Shown here: piece by piece, positions 31,835-39,236 of the stretch
How positions within the stretch are numbered: the stretch's first letter is position 1
Layout: each line of letters begins with the position of its first letter
Assembly (NCBI GenBank): GCA_023269675.1
Contig: JAHFSX010000023.1
Span: forward strand, 1-64,000
Length of the DNA stretch: 64,000 bases
Direction: 5' to 3'
Origin: Verrucomicrobiota bacterium
GTDB taxonomy: Bacteria; Verrucomicrobiota; Kiritimatiellia; RFP12; UBA1067
Notes under the pieces: generated by a model
What the model saw: the letters and a program-made list of their open reading frames with translations, nothing else
Told to the model about the DNA's origin: nothing
The model's database searches: none
Position numbers and translations under genes: made by a program

Positions 31835-33205
31835 ATGAAGATCACTCTCACCACGTTTCTTTTTGCCGCGGCCGCTCTGGCCGTCACCGCTCAGACACCT
31901 CAGCCCGCGCAGCCCGCGCCGGACGCGGCGTCGCTGCCGGTCACCGCGACACCGTCGAAACTGAAACTCGACGGCGGAGCGGACCTCCGCTTCCGCTACG
32001 ATTACAAGGACAACGCGCCGGCTTCGGGCGGCAAGATCAACACGACGTATCAGGACTACTACCGCCTGCGCTCCCGCGTGTGGGGTGAGGCGCGCTACGA
32101 GAACGTCACGCTGTTCAGCCGTCTGGCGGACGAGTTCCGCGGCTACCACAACGCCCCGCAGCAGTATCAGTTTCCGGACGAGCTCTTCATCGACGCCCTC
32201 TATCTGGATGTCAAGGGGCTGCTCGACGACAAGGTCGATCTGCGCGTCGGACGGCAGGACCTGAAATACGGCGAGGGGCGCATCATCAGCGACGGCAGCG
32301 CGGGCGACGGCAGCCGCTCGGCGTATTTCGATGCCGCCAAAGCCAGCGTTCACCTGAGTGAAAACACCACGCTCGACGCCTTCGGCGTGTACCAGCGTCC
32401 GGAAGATGAATGGACCGCGGGCAATGAACAGTATGACCTCACCAGCCTGACCGGCGGCGAGAACAACGACCTGACCGAGTCGGCCGCCGGACTCTACCTG
32501 ACGATGGCCGAAAACAAGGAGTTCCCGGTGGAGCTCTACTACATCTGGAAGGACGAAAGCCGTTACTTCAACAAGGGCGACCGCAAGAAACGCGTGCCGG
32601 GCCGGGACTTCAGCACCGTGGGAACGCGCCTGACGCCCTCGCTCAATGACCGGTTCTCGGCCGAGTTCGAGGGAGCCTCGCAGTTCGGCGAGACCGACGA
32701 CGGGCGCGACATCCTCGCCTATCTGGGATATGCCGGCGTGCTATACAAGGTCGCCCCCGACCACGCCTGGAAGCCGACCCTCAAAGGCGGGCTGCTGTAT
32801 CTTTCGGGCGACGAGAACGCGAAGGCGGGGGACGACAACAACTGGAATCCGGTCTTCAACCGGACGACCTGGTTCAGCGAACTGGCGTCCGGCCAGTACT
32901 CCAAGTATTACTGGACTAACCTGCTCTATCCGCATCTGGAGGTCGCGGCCGCGCCCGCCAAGGCGCAGAAGGTGAGCCTGGAGGCGGGCCCGATGTTCGC
33001 GGACTCGAACGACACGGCGCAGGATGACAGTTACCGCGGCCTGCTCGGCGTCGCCAAGTACCAGTTCCCGCTGCTGAAGGGCTTCTTCCGCAAGGAGAGC
33101 GAGGTCAAGGGCACGGTCCTGGCCGAAGTCTTCGACGCGGGTGACTACTACGCGGATGCGGAAACCGGCTACTATCTGCGCTTCGAACTGGCCGCAAAGT
33201 TCTAG
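31835..33205 (+). CDS. Outer-membrane beta-barrel porin (alginate-export-like)
   Basis: 456 residues, AAGGAGA before ATG 31835, signal peptide to about residue 19 (VTA/QTP). A Pro/Ala-rich linker precedes a barrel with alternating aromatic strands: 'LDGGADLRFRYDYKDN', 'YRLRSRVWGEARYENVTLFSRLADEFRGY', 'VDLRVGRQDLKYGEGRI' (the conserved alginate_exp hallmark), and many 'Y.W.'-type strands, ending in Phe as outer-membrane proteins do. 'GRQDL.YGEGR' is typical of AlgE-like and phosphate/organic-anion porins. Its place 54 bases after a sulfate-binding protein gene suggests sulfate or sulfated-sugar passage; that is inference. It is direct evidence for a diderm cell. Confidence 0.88.
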   Translation: MKITLTTFLFAAAALAVTAQTPQPAQPAPDAASLPVTATPSKLKLDGGADLRFRYDYKDNAPASGGKINTTYQDYYRLRSRVWGEARYENVTLFSRLADEFRGYHNAPQQYQFPDELFIDALYLDVKGLLDDKVDLRVGRQDLKYGEGRIISDGSAGDGSRSAYFDAAKASVHLSENTTLDAFGVYQRPEDEWTAGNEQYDLTSLTGGENNDLTESAAGLYLTMAENKEFPVELYYIWKDESRYFNKGDRKKRVPGRDFSTVGTRLTPSLNDRFSAEFEGASQFGETDDGRDILAYLGYAGVLYKVAPDHAWKPTLKGGLLYLSGDENAKAGDDNNWNPVFNRTTWFSELASGQYSKYYWTNLLYPHLEVAAAPAKAQKVSLEAGPMFADSNDTAQDDSYRGLLGVAKYQFPLLKGFFRKESEVKGTVLAEVFDAGDYYADAETGYYLRFELAAKF

Positions 33206-33237
33206 TAGTCTGTACAGTCAAAAGCTTCGGTTTTTTT

Positions 33238-33298
33238 TGACATGATTACATGATTATAATGATTGTCTCTGGTGACTCATAATCATGTAATCATGTCA
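33238..33298. terminator. Long inverted repeat with AT-rich arms
   Basis: TGACATGATTACATGATTAT pairs with ATAATCATGTAATCATGTCA across a loop of about 20 bases, preceded by a T-run on the + strand. It separates the porin gene from the convergent bio operon and probably ends both transcripts. Confidence 0.7.
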
Positions 33299-33383
33299 GA
33301 TGTTTTAGGGTTTACAGTGTACTAGGTTTTCAAGCGGGGCAGCCCGTCCGCAAGGGGCATTCGCCTTTGACGTGTTCGGCCGG

Positions 33384-34664
33384 TTAGACGAGCGGCAGCG
33401 CGCTGCGGACGGCATCGGTCAGGCGGGTCAGGTCCCCGGGCGCGATGATGTAGGGGGGCATGAGGTAGATCAGCCGGCCGAACGGCCGGATCCAGACGCC
33501 GCGGCCGACGAAGTGGCGCTGCAGCGCGGCCATGTCCACGGGACGGCGGGTCTCGACCACGCCGATGGCGCCGAGCACGCGCACGTCGGCTACGGCGGGA
33601 TGGGCGCGGCAGGGCTCGAGCTCGGCGCGCAGCTGGTCCTCGATCCGGGTGACGGACGCCTGCCACGGCGTCTCGTTCAGCAGGTCGAGGCTGGCCGCGG
33701 CGACGGCGCAGGCGAGCGGGTTGGCCATGAAGGTCGGGCCGTGCATGAACGGCAGGCCGTCGGCCGAGATCGCCCGCGCGACGGCGTCGGTGCAGACCAC
33801 GGCCGCCAGCGTCAGCGTGCCGCCGGTCAGGGCCTTGCCCACGCAGAGGATGTCCGGCACGACCTCGGCATGGTTCATGGCGAACAGCTTGCCGGTCCGG
33901 CCGAAGCCCGTCGCGATCTCGTCGAAGATCAGGGGGACCCCGTAGTGCGTGCAGAGCGCGCGCACCCGGCGCAGGTACTCGGGATGGTAGAACCACATGC
34001 CGCCCGCGCCCTGGACGACCGGTTCGAGGATGACGCCGGCCAGCTCGGCGTGGTGTTCGCCGATCAGACGCTCGAACGACGCGGTGTCGGCCGGATCCCA
34101 GGTGGCGCCGAAGCGGCAGGCCGGGCGGTCGGCGAAAAGCTGTTGGGCCAGCACGCCCTGGAACAGGCCGTGCATGCCGGTGACCGGATCGCAGACCGAC
34201 ATGGCCATGAAGGTGTCGCCGTGGTAGCCGCCGCGCAGGGTGAGGAAGCGCGTGCGGCCTGTGCCGCCGGGACGGGAGCGGGCCGCCTGCAGCGCCATCT
34301 TCAGCGCGACTTCCACGCTGACCGAGCCGCTGTCGGCATAGAAGATCCGGCAGAGCGCGGGCGGCAGCAGGGCGAGCAGGCGGCGGCCCAGCGCGACGGC
34401 CGGCTCGTGGGTGAGGCCGCCGAACATGACGTGCGCGAGGCGGTCGGCCTGAGCGCGCAGCGCAGCCATCAGCCTGGGGTGGCGGTAGCCGTGGATGGCG
34501 GCCCACCAGGAGGACATGCCGTCGATCAGCTCGCGGCCGTCCTGCAGACGCAGCCGCACGCCCTCGGCCGATTCGGCCACGAAGCAGGGCAGCGGCTCGG
34601 TCAGCGAGGTGTAGGGGTGCCAGAGGTGGTCGCGGTCGAAGGCGGAGAGGTCGTTTGCGGTCAT
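33384..34664 (-). CDS. bioA: Adenosylmethionine-8-amino-7-oxononanoate aminotransferase
   Basis: 426 residues. Transfers the amino group from S-adenosylmethionine to KAPA, giving DAPA, in biotin synthesis. Begins '[20 protein letters not shown]', includes '[20 protein letters not shown]', '[16 protein letters not shown]', '[17 protein letters not shown]', '[18 protein letters not shown]', '[16 protein letters not shown]', '[18 protein letters not shown]' and PLP-lysine Lys277 in 'CVGKALTGG'. All are BioA hallmarks, including the Trp and Tyr that bind SAM. It is the last gene of the operon, 30 bases after bioD. Confidence 0.97.
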   Translation of the reverse strand: MTANDLSAFDRDHLWHPYTSLTEPLPCFVAESAEGVRLRLQDGRELIDGMSSWWAAIHGYRHPRLMAALRAQADRLAHVMFGGLTHEPAVALGRRLLALLPPALCRIFYADSGSVSVEVALKMALQAARSRPGGTGRTRFLTLRGGYHGDTFMAMSVCDPVTGMHGLFQGVLAQQLFADRPACRFGATWDPADTASFERLIGEHHAELAGVILEPVVQGAGGMWFYHPEYLRRVRALCTHYGVPLIFDEIATGFGRTGKLFAMNHAEVVPDILCVGKALTGGTLTLAAVVCTDAVARAISADGLPFMHGPTFMANPLACAVAAASLDLLNETPWQASVTRIEDQLRAELEPCRAHPAVADVRVLGAIGVVETRRPVDMAALQRHFVGRGVWIRPFGRLIYLMPPYIIAPGDLTRLTDAVRSALPLV

Positions 34665-34694
34665 GGGGAGCCTTGGGCGTTGAGGGGACCGGGA

Positions 34695-35441
34695 TTACGG
34701 AAAGATTTTTTCGAGTGCCTGCGCGAGCGCGGGCGCTTCCCGGGCGAGGGTGCGCCAGACCGGTGGGGTGGCGGAAGGGGGGAGATAGGGGATTTCGCCG
34801 AGCAGCGGCACACGGCCGAAGCGGCTGATGGCCTGCGGGTTGTCGCGCCGGATGGCGGCGGCCAGGGGGTCGGCGGACGGCGGCGCGGTCTGGGCCATCA
34901 GCACGCCGGCGACGGGCAGGCTCGCGTCGGCAAGGACACGCAGGGTGAGCAGGGCGTGGTTGATGCAGCCGAGGCGGTTGGCGGCAACCACGAGCACCGG
35001 CCACCCGAGCAGGCGGGCGAGGTCGAGCATGGTTTCGCCCCGCAGGTTCAGCGGCGCCAGCAGGCCGCCGGCCGTTTCGGCGACCACGCCGTCGCAGGCT
35101 GCGGCGAGCTCCGCCAGCGCGTCGCGGATCGCGGCGGGCTCGATGGTCACGCCCGCCTGGGCCGCCGCCAGATGCGGCGAGCAGGGCGGCTCGAAACAGT
35201 AGGGCGCCATCAGGCGGAGCAGGGCAGGCGCCGGAGCGGCGAGACCGGCCGCGGCCAGATGGGCGTCGAGGTCCGGCGCGGCCAGTGAGCCGTCCGTGCG
35301 GCGCGTGCAGCCGGTCTGCACCGGCTTGGCCGGCAGGATGTTCAGGCCGCAGTCGAGCCGCAGATGGGCGACCAGGCTGCAGGCGGCGACGGTTTTTCCG
35401 GCATCGGTGTCGGTGCCGACGATGAGCAGGCCGGGTTTCAT
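34695..35441 (-). CDS. bioD: Dethiobiotin synthase
   Basis: 248 residues. ATP-dependent ring closure of DAPA with CO2. P-loop 'IVGTDTDAGKTVAAC' near the N-terminus, 'LPAKPVQTGCTR' for substrate binding, 'MAPYCFEPPCSPHLAA', 'VVAETAGGLLAPLNLRGETMLDLA' and 'VLVVAANRLGCINHALLTL'. Length is near the upper end for BioD. ATG overlaps the bioC stop by four bases, so translation is coupled. Confidence 0.96.
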   Translation of the reverse strand: MKPGLLIVGTDTDAGKTVAACSLVAHLRLDCGLNILPAKPVQTGCTRRTDGSLAAPDLDAHLAAAGLAAPAPALLRLMAPYCFEPPCSPHLAAAQAGVTIEPAAIRDALAELAAACDGVVAETAGGLLAPLNLRGETMLDLARLLGWPVLVVAANRLGCINHALLTLRVLADASLPVAGVLMAQTAPPSADPLAAAIRRDNPQAISRFGRVPLLGEIPYLPPSATPPVWRTLAREAPALAQALEKIFP

Positions 35442-36214
35442 GGCGGGCTCCCGTTGGGGGTGGCGACGACAAGCAGCACGCGGTAGGTCAGCGTGATCCG
35501 GCCGGCGCAGACATCCGAGAGCGCGGCCATCAGCCGGCGCGTCTGGCCGGGCGCGAGCGCGGACTTTCCGGGCAGGGCACCGATGCCGCTGAAGGAGCGC
35601 AGCGCGCAGCGCGCGTCAGGATAGGCTACGGGAAAATCGCGGACCTGCGCGGCGGCCGTGCGGAAACCGGACTCCTCCAGCGCGGCCAGGCAGGTTTCCG
35701 CGGGGCGGCAGGCGAGGCCGAGTCCGGCCAGTCCCGCGCGCTCGCAGGCCGCCGTGAATTCCGGCAGGGTGCCGTCCACCGGCTCGGCAAAGGCCAGCAC
35801 GCCCGTCCGGGGTGTGAGCGCGGCATGCAAGCGGCGCAAGGTCGGCGCGTAGTCGGTCAGCCACTGGAAGACGCAGCTGGAGACGATCAGGTCGAGATCC
35901 GACGGCAAAGGAACCCGCTGGACGTCACCGGCTATCCGCTCCGCGCGCGGGAAGCGGCGCGCGTAAGCCTCCAGCATCGCCGGCGACTGGTCCAGGCCGG
36001 TCAGCGCGGCCTGCGGATAGCGCTGCCGGGCGCGGAGCGTGACGAGGCCTGTGCCGCAGCCGACGTCCAGCAGGCGGAGGGGCGCGGCCGGCAGCTTCGG
36101 CAGCTCGAACAGCGCATCGGCGATGGCCCGGTGGTGGTCGGCCCAGGCATCGTAGGTCTCCGCGGCGCGGTCGAAGCGTGCGGCTGCAAGCGGTGTGTCG
36201 GGATCAACAGACAT
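35438..36214 (-). CDS. bioC: Malonyl-ACP O-methyltransferase
   Basis: 258 residues. Methylates malonyl-ACP so that fatty-acid enzymes can build pimeloyl-ACP methyl ester. SAM site 'LRLLDVGCGTGLVTLRA', then 'ALTGLDQSPAMLEAYARRFP', 'ERIAGDVQRVPLPSDLDLIVSSCVFQWL', the family-typical 'FQWLTDYAPTLRRLHAALTP' and 'VLAFAEPVDGTLPEF'. The C-terminal part includes 'LRSFSGIGALP', as in E. coli BioC. It overlaps the 3' end of bioH by 11 bases and bioD by four. Confidence 0.95.
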   Translation of the reverse strand: MSVDPDTPLAAARFDRAAETYDAWADHHRAIADALFELPKLPAAPLRLLDVGCGTGLVTLRARQRYPQAALTGLDQSPAMLEAYARRFPRAERIAGDVQRVPLPSDLDLIVSSCVFQWLTDYAPTLRRLHAALTPRTGVLAFAEPVDGTLPEFTAACERAGLAGLGLACRPAETCLAALEESGFRTAAAQVRDFPVAYPDARCALRSFSGIGALPGKSALAPGQTRRLMAALSDVCAGRITLTYRVLLVVATPNGSPP

Positions 36215-36902
36215 GGCCGAGCCCCGAAAGGAAGGCGAGGATCAGCTCCGCGACCGGTTGGGGATGGGTGGCCGGCAGCATGTGGCCCGCGTCCGGCAGG
36301 ACGGCCAGGCGGGCGCGGCCGGAGAGCGCGGCTTCAAGCGCGGCGGCGCTCGCCAGGGGGACAACGGCATCCTGCGCGCCGTGGATCAGCAGGGTCGGCG
36401 GCAGGGGGGCGGAACGGCAGGCCGCCCGCAGGTCGGTTTCCTGGAGCCGGGCGAGTCAGGCGGCGAACTGCGGCCGGGTCTGCTCCGTCGGCAGGGCGAA
36501 GAGCTCCGGCCGGGCCGGCGCGGGCGCGCAGGCGAGGGCGGTGAAGTCGCGCATCAGGCCGGACGGATCGCGCCGCAGCCGCACGCGCATCGCCTGGCAC
36601 GCCCGCGGGTCTGCGCCCGGATAGCCGGTGTCGGCCGGCAGGCGCGCCGTCGCGGCGAGCAGGATCAGCGCGTCGAAGCGCGCCGGCTGTTCCAGGGCGG
36701 CGGAGAGGGCCGCGAGCGCGCCGAGGGAGTGGGCCAGGGCGATGCGCGGGCCGCCCGGTCGCGGCCGGCGCGCGGCCGTCTCCGTTTCCGCCCAGGGCGT
36801 GTGTTCGAAGCGGTCGGGGGGCGTGCCCAGCGCGCGGAGCAGCGCCGTCCAGACGGCGTCGTTACAGGCCCAGCCGGGCAGCAGGAGGAGGGCTGGCGTC
36901 AT
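36204..36902 (-). pseudogene. bioH: Pimeloyl-ACP methyl ester esterase gene interrupted by an in-frame TGA
   Basis: The full frame would encode 232 residues, normal for BioH, which frees pimeloyl-ACP from its methyl ester. Codon 149 is TGA (36456-36458) while the frame continues cleanly to a TGA at 36204-36206. N-terminal part: 'LLLPGWACNDAVWTALL' and nucleophile Ser59 in 'IALAHSLGALAAL'. After the TGA come 'LARLQETDLRAA', catalytic Asp178 in 'LIHGAQDAVVPL' and His207 in 'PDAGHMLPATHPQP'. The shortened 148-residue product would lack Asp and His. TGG (Trp) to TGA is one base change, and Trp fits 'FAA-x-LARLQETDLR'. It may be a true mutation, an assembly error or a read-through case. ATG overlaps the bioF stop by four bases. 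Confidence 0.85.
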
Positions 36903-38065
36903 GGCTGCACCTCGTGTTGGCAGCGGGCCAGGACCTCGGCCGCGTGGTCGAGATCCGCGTCGGCGTGGGCCAGCGTGACCGAGAGCCGCAGCCGCGCCGT
37001 GCCCGGCGGCACCGTCGGCGGACGGATGGCGGTGACCAGCAGGTCGTGGCCGCGCAGCTTTTCGGCAAGCGCGACCGCGCGGACGTTGTCGCCGACGGCG
37101 ATCGGCAGGATCTGCGAGGCGGCCTCGGCCGGGACCGGCAGGCCGGCGGCGCGGAGCGCGGCGTGGAAACGGCTGGCGCGCCGCAGCAGCTCGCGCCCCG
37201 GCTCGTCGCGTCGGCAGAGGCGCAGGGCCTGCAGGGCCGCGCCGGCCGAAGCCGGCGGCAGGGCGGTCGAGAAGATGAAGGTGCGGGCGGTGTTGATCAG
37301 GTAGTCGCGCAGCTTCGCGGAGCAGGCGCAGAAGCCGCCGTAGCTGCCCAGGGCCTTGCCGAGCGTGCCGACCGTCAGGTCCGGGCGCAGCGACTCCGGC
37401 AGCAGGCGGCAGAGTCCGCCGCCCTCCGGGCCGAAGACGCCCAGCGCGTGGGCCTCGTCCACCATGAACAGGGCCCCGTGGCGCCGGCAGGCTTCGGCCA
37501 GCGCGGCCAGCGGGGCCTGGTCGCCGTCCATGCTGAAGACCGATTCCGTGACGACGAGCCGCAGGCCCGCGGCGTCGGCGTCCTCGGTCAGCAGCCGCGC
37601 GAGGTGGCCGGCGTCGTTGTGCCGGAAGCGCTTGAACGGCACGTCGGCCAGTCGCAAACCTTCGATGACGCTGGCGTGCACCAGCTTGTCGGCGTAGACC
37701 CGGTCGCCGGGGCGCAGCAGGGCCGGGAGGATCCCCGCGTTCGCCAGAAACCCGCTGCCGAAGAGCAGGGCGGCCTCGTGGCCGCACCAGCCCGCCAGCT
37801 CCGCCTCCAACTCCGCGTGGAGCGGCAGGTGTCCCGACATCAGCCGCGAGGCGGTCGCGCCGGCGCCGTACTCGTCCACCGCGCGCCGGGCTGCGGCTCG
37901 CACCTCGGGGTGGTGGGAGAGGTCGAGGTAGTCGTTCGACGAGAAGTTCAGGACCGTGCGGCCGTGTTCGACGAAGCGGCCGGCCGCCGAGGGCAGGCAG
38001 CGGAGCCGGCGGTGGAGGCCCGCGGCGCGCAGGGCTTCGAGACGTTCCTGTAGAAGGGCATGCAT
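36899..38065 (-). CDS. bioF: 8-amino-7-oxononanoate synthase
   Basis: 388 residues from ATG 38065, five bases after the bioB stop; a longer frame to 38494 runs through bioB and is rejected. PLP enzyme that joins pimeloyl-ACP to alanine. Seen: 'LNFSSNDYLDLSHHPEVRAAA', 'GAGATASRLMSGHLPLHAELEAELA', 'FGSGFLANAGILPAL', 'DKLVHASVIEGL', 'ESVFSMDGDQAPL', 'FMVDEAHALGVFGPEGGG' and PLP-lysine Lys237 in 'GTLGKALGSYGG'. Complete. Confidence 0.96.
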   Translation of the reverse strand: MHALLQERLEALRAAGLHRRLRCLPSAAGRFVEHGRTVLNFSSNDYLDLSHHPEVRAAARRAVDEYGAGATASRLMSGHLPLHAELEAELAGWCGHEAALLFGSGFLANAGILPALLRPGDRVYADKLVHASVIEGLRLADVPFKRFRHNDAGHLARLLTEDADAAGLRLVVTESVFSMDGDQAPLAALAEACRRHGALFMVDEAHALGVFGPEGGGLCRLLPESLRPDLTVGTLGKALGSYGGFCACSAKLRDYLINTARTFIFSTALPPASAGAALQALRLCRRDEPGRELLRRASRFHAALRAAGLPVPAEAASQILPIAVGDNVRAVALAEKLRGHDLLVTAIRPPTVPPGTARLRLSVTLAHADADLDHAAEVLARCQHEVQP

Positions 38066-38070
38066 GGCGG

Positions 38071-39030
38071 TTAACGCAGCTCGAAGCCGAGGCGCGTGAA
38101 GAGCGCGATGTCCGTGGCGGTCGACGAGCCCGACGTGGTCAGGAAATCGCCGGTCAGCGCGGCGTTGATCCCGCCCTGCAGCGCGGCTTCGGCCTTGCCG
38201 CCCAGGACGGCGCGGCCGCCGGCGAAGCGGATGTCGGCCTCCGGCAGGACAAAGCGGTAGAGCGCCATCGACCGCAGGATCTCGTCGTGCGGCAGGGTCG
38301 GCTGGTGCTCCAGCGGCGTGCCGGGGATCGGCATCAGGATGTTCAGCGGGATCGAGCGGACGTTCAGGTCGCGCAGTTCGAACGCCATGTCGATGCGGTG
38401 CGCCAGCGTTTCGCCGAGGCCGAAGATGCCGCCGGAGCAGACCGTCAGGCCGGCGGACTGGGCGACCCGGATCGTGTCGCGGCGGTCCTCCCACGTGTGG
38501 GTCGTGCAGGTTTTCGGAAAGAACGCGCGGCAGGCTTCGAGGTTGTGGTGGTAGAACGTGACGCCTGCCTCGCGCAGCGCGCCGGCCTGATCCGGCGTGA
38601 GCAGGCCGAACGAGGCGCAGAGCGTCAGCTTGGTTTCGGCGGACAGGAGCCGGTAGATCGTCAGCGCCGTCTCGAAGTCGGCCTCGGGCAGCGAGCGGCC
38701 GCTGGTCACCAGCGAGAAGCGCTGCACGCCGGAGGCCTCGTTGCGGCGCGCGGTTTCCAGCGCCTTTTCCGGCGTGACCATGGGATAGCTCTCGGCGGGC
38801 GTGTGGTAATGGGCGGACTGGGCGCAGTAGCGGCAGTTTTCGGAGCAGACCCCGGATTTGGCGTTCAGGATCGTGCAGAGATTCGCGCGGGAGCCGATGG
38901 TGCGGCGGCGGAGGTCGTCGGCCGCGGCGAGCAGGTCGTCCAGCGGCATCTGGGCGAGATCGTCGATCTCCTCACGGGTGGCCGGCCGGCCGGCGGGGAG
39001 CGAGGAAGCGGGTTTTTGCGGGTTGTGCAT
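38071..39030 (-). CDS. bioB: Biotin synthase
   Basis: 319 residues from ATG 39030 (AGGAAAG upstream; the in-frame extension to 39084 would run through the promoter). Radical-SAM enzyme that inserts sulfur into dethiobiotin. Cys62, Cys66 and Cys69 in 'SGVCSENCRYCAQSA' bind the [4Fe-4S] cluster; later 'TLCASFGLL', 'YHHNLEACRAFF', 'CSGGIFGLGET' and 'NILMPIPGTPLE' complete the [2Fe-2S] and substrate regions, including the conserved Arg in 'IRFAGGRAVLG'. First gene of the operon; it ends in TAA just before bioF. Confidence 0.97.
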   Translation of the reverse strand: MHNPQKPASSLPAGRPATREEIDDLAQMPLDDLLAAADDLRRRTIGSRANLCTILNAKSGVCSENCRYCAQSAHYHTPAESYPMVTPEKALETARRNEASGVQRFSLVTSGRSLPEADFETALTIYRLLSAETKLTLCASFGLLTPDQAGALREAGVTFYHHNLEACRAFFPKTCTTHTWEDRRDTIRVAQSAGLTVCSGGIFGLGETLAHRIDMAFELRDLNVRSIPLNILMPIPGTPLEHQPTLPHDEILRSMALYRFVLPEADIRFAGGRAVLGGKAEAALQGGINAALTGDFLTTSGSSTATDIALFTRLGFELR

Positions 39031-39055
39031 GGGGCTTTCCTTTTGAAAAGCCGCC

Positions 39056-39084
39056 AGTATACGATTGTAAACCCCGTTTTTCAA
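39056..39084 (-). promoter_or_regulatory. Promoter of the bio operon
   Basis: On the minus strand TTGAAA (39079-39084), 17 bases, TATACT (39056-39061), about 26 bases before the bioB start. The -35 box and spacer lie inside the BirA operator. Confidence 0.8.
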
Positions 39085-39096
39085 GACGCTTTACAA
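39065..39096. promoter_or_regulatory. BirA operator (biotin repressor binding site)
   Basis: TTGTAAACC (39065-39073), 14 bases, GCTTTACAA (39088-39096): an inverted repeat with one mismatch and exactly the layout TTGTAAACC-N14/15-GGTTTACAA known for bifunctional BirA. It overlaps the -35 box, so bound BirA-biotinyl-AMP would block transcription when biotin is plentiful. birA itself is not in the window. Confidence 0.85.
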
Positions 39097-39178
39097 TGGG
39101 CGTTTCAAAAGGGGCATCCGGGAACCGGCGGGCGCGGGAATGAGGGGGAGACGCGCACGATCCGGGACAGGGGCCGGC

Positions 39179-39204
39179 GGACGGCTCGGGGAGCCGTCCC
39201 TACC
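39179..39204 (+). repeat. Extragenic palindrome with CCCTACC tail
   Basis: GGACGGCTC-GGG-GAGCCGTCCCTACC; same family as at 3098-3120 and 4268-4293, just downstream of the esterase stop. Confidence 0.7.
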
Positions 39205-39236
39205 GGGAGTCCTGCCCAGATGGAGGGGCGCCGGGA

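Noticed and set aside
36456-36458. TGA in bioH as selenocysteine or as a reassigned Trp codon
   Set aside because: Many intact genes here end in TGA (for example bioF, bioC, pfkA, cdaR), so the code is standard. A Cys/Sec is not expected at this place in BioH and no hairpin of SECIS type is evident downstream.
38066-38494. N-terminal extension of bioF reaching into bioB
   Set aside because: The frame overlaps the bioB coding region; the conserved BioF start and length match ATG 38065.
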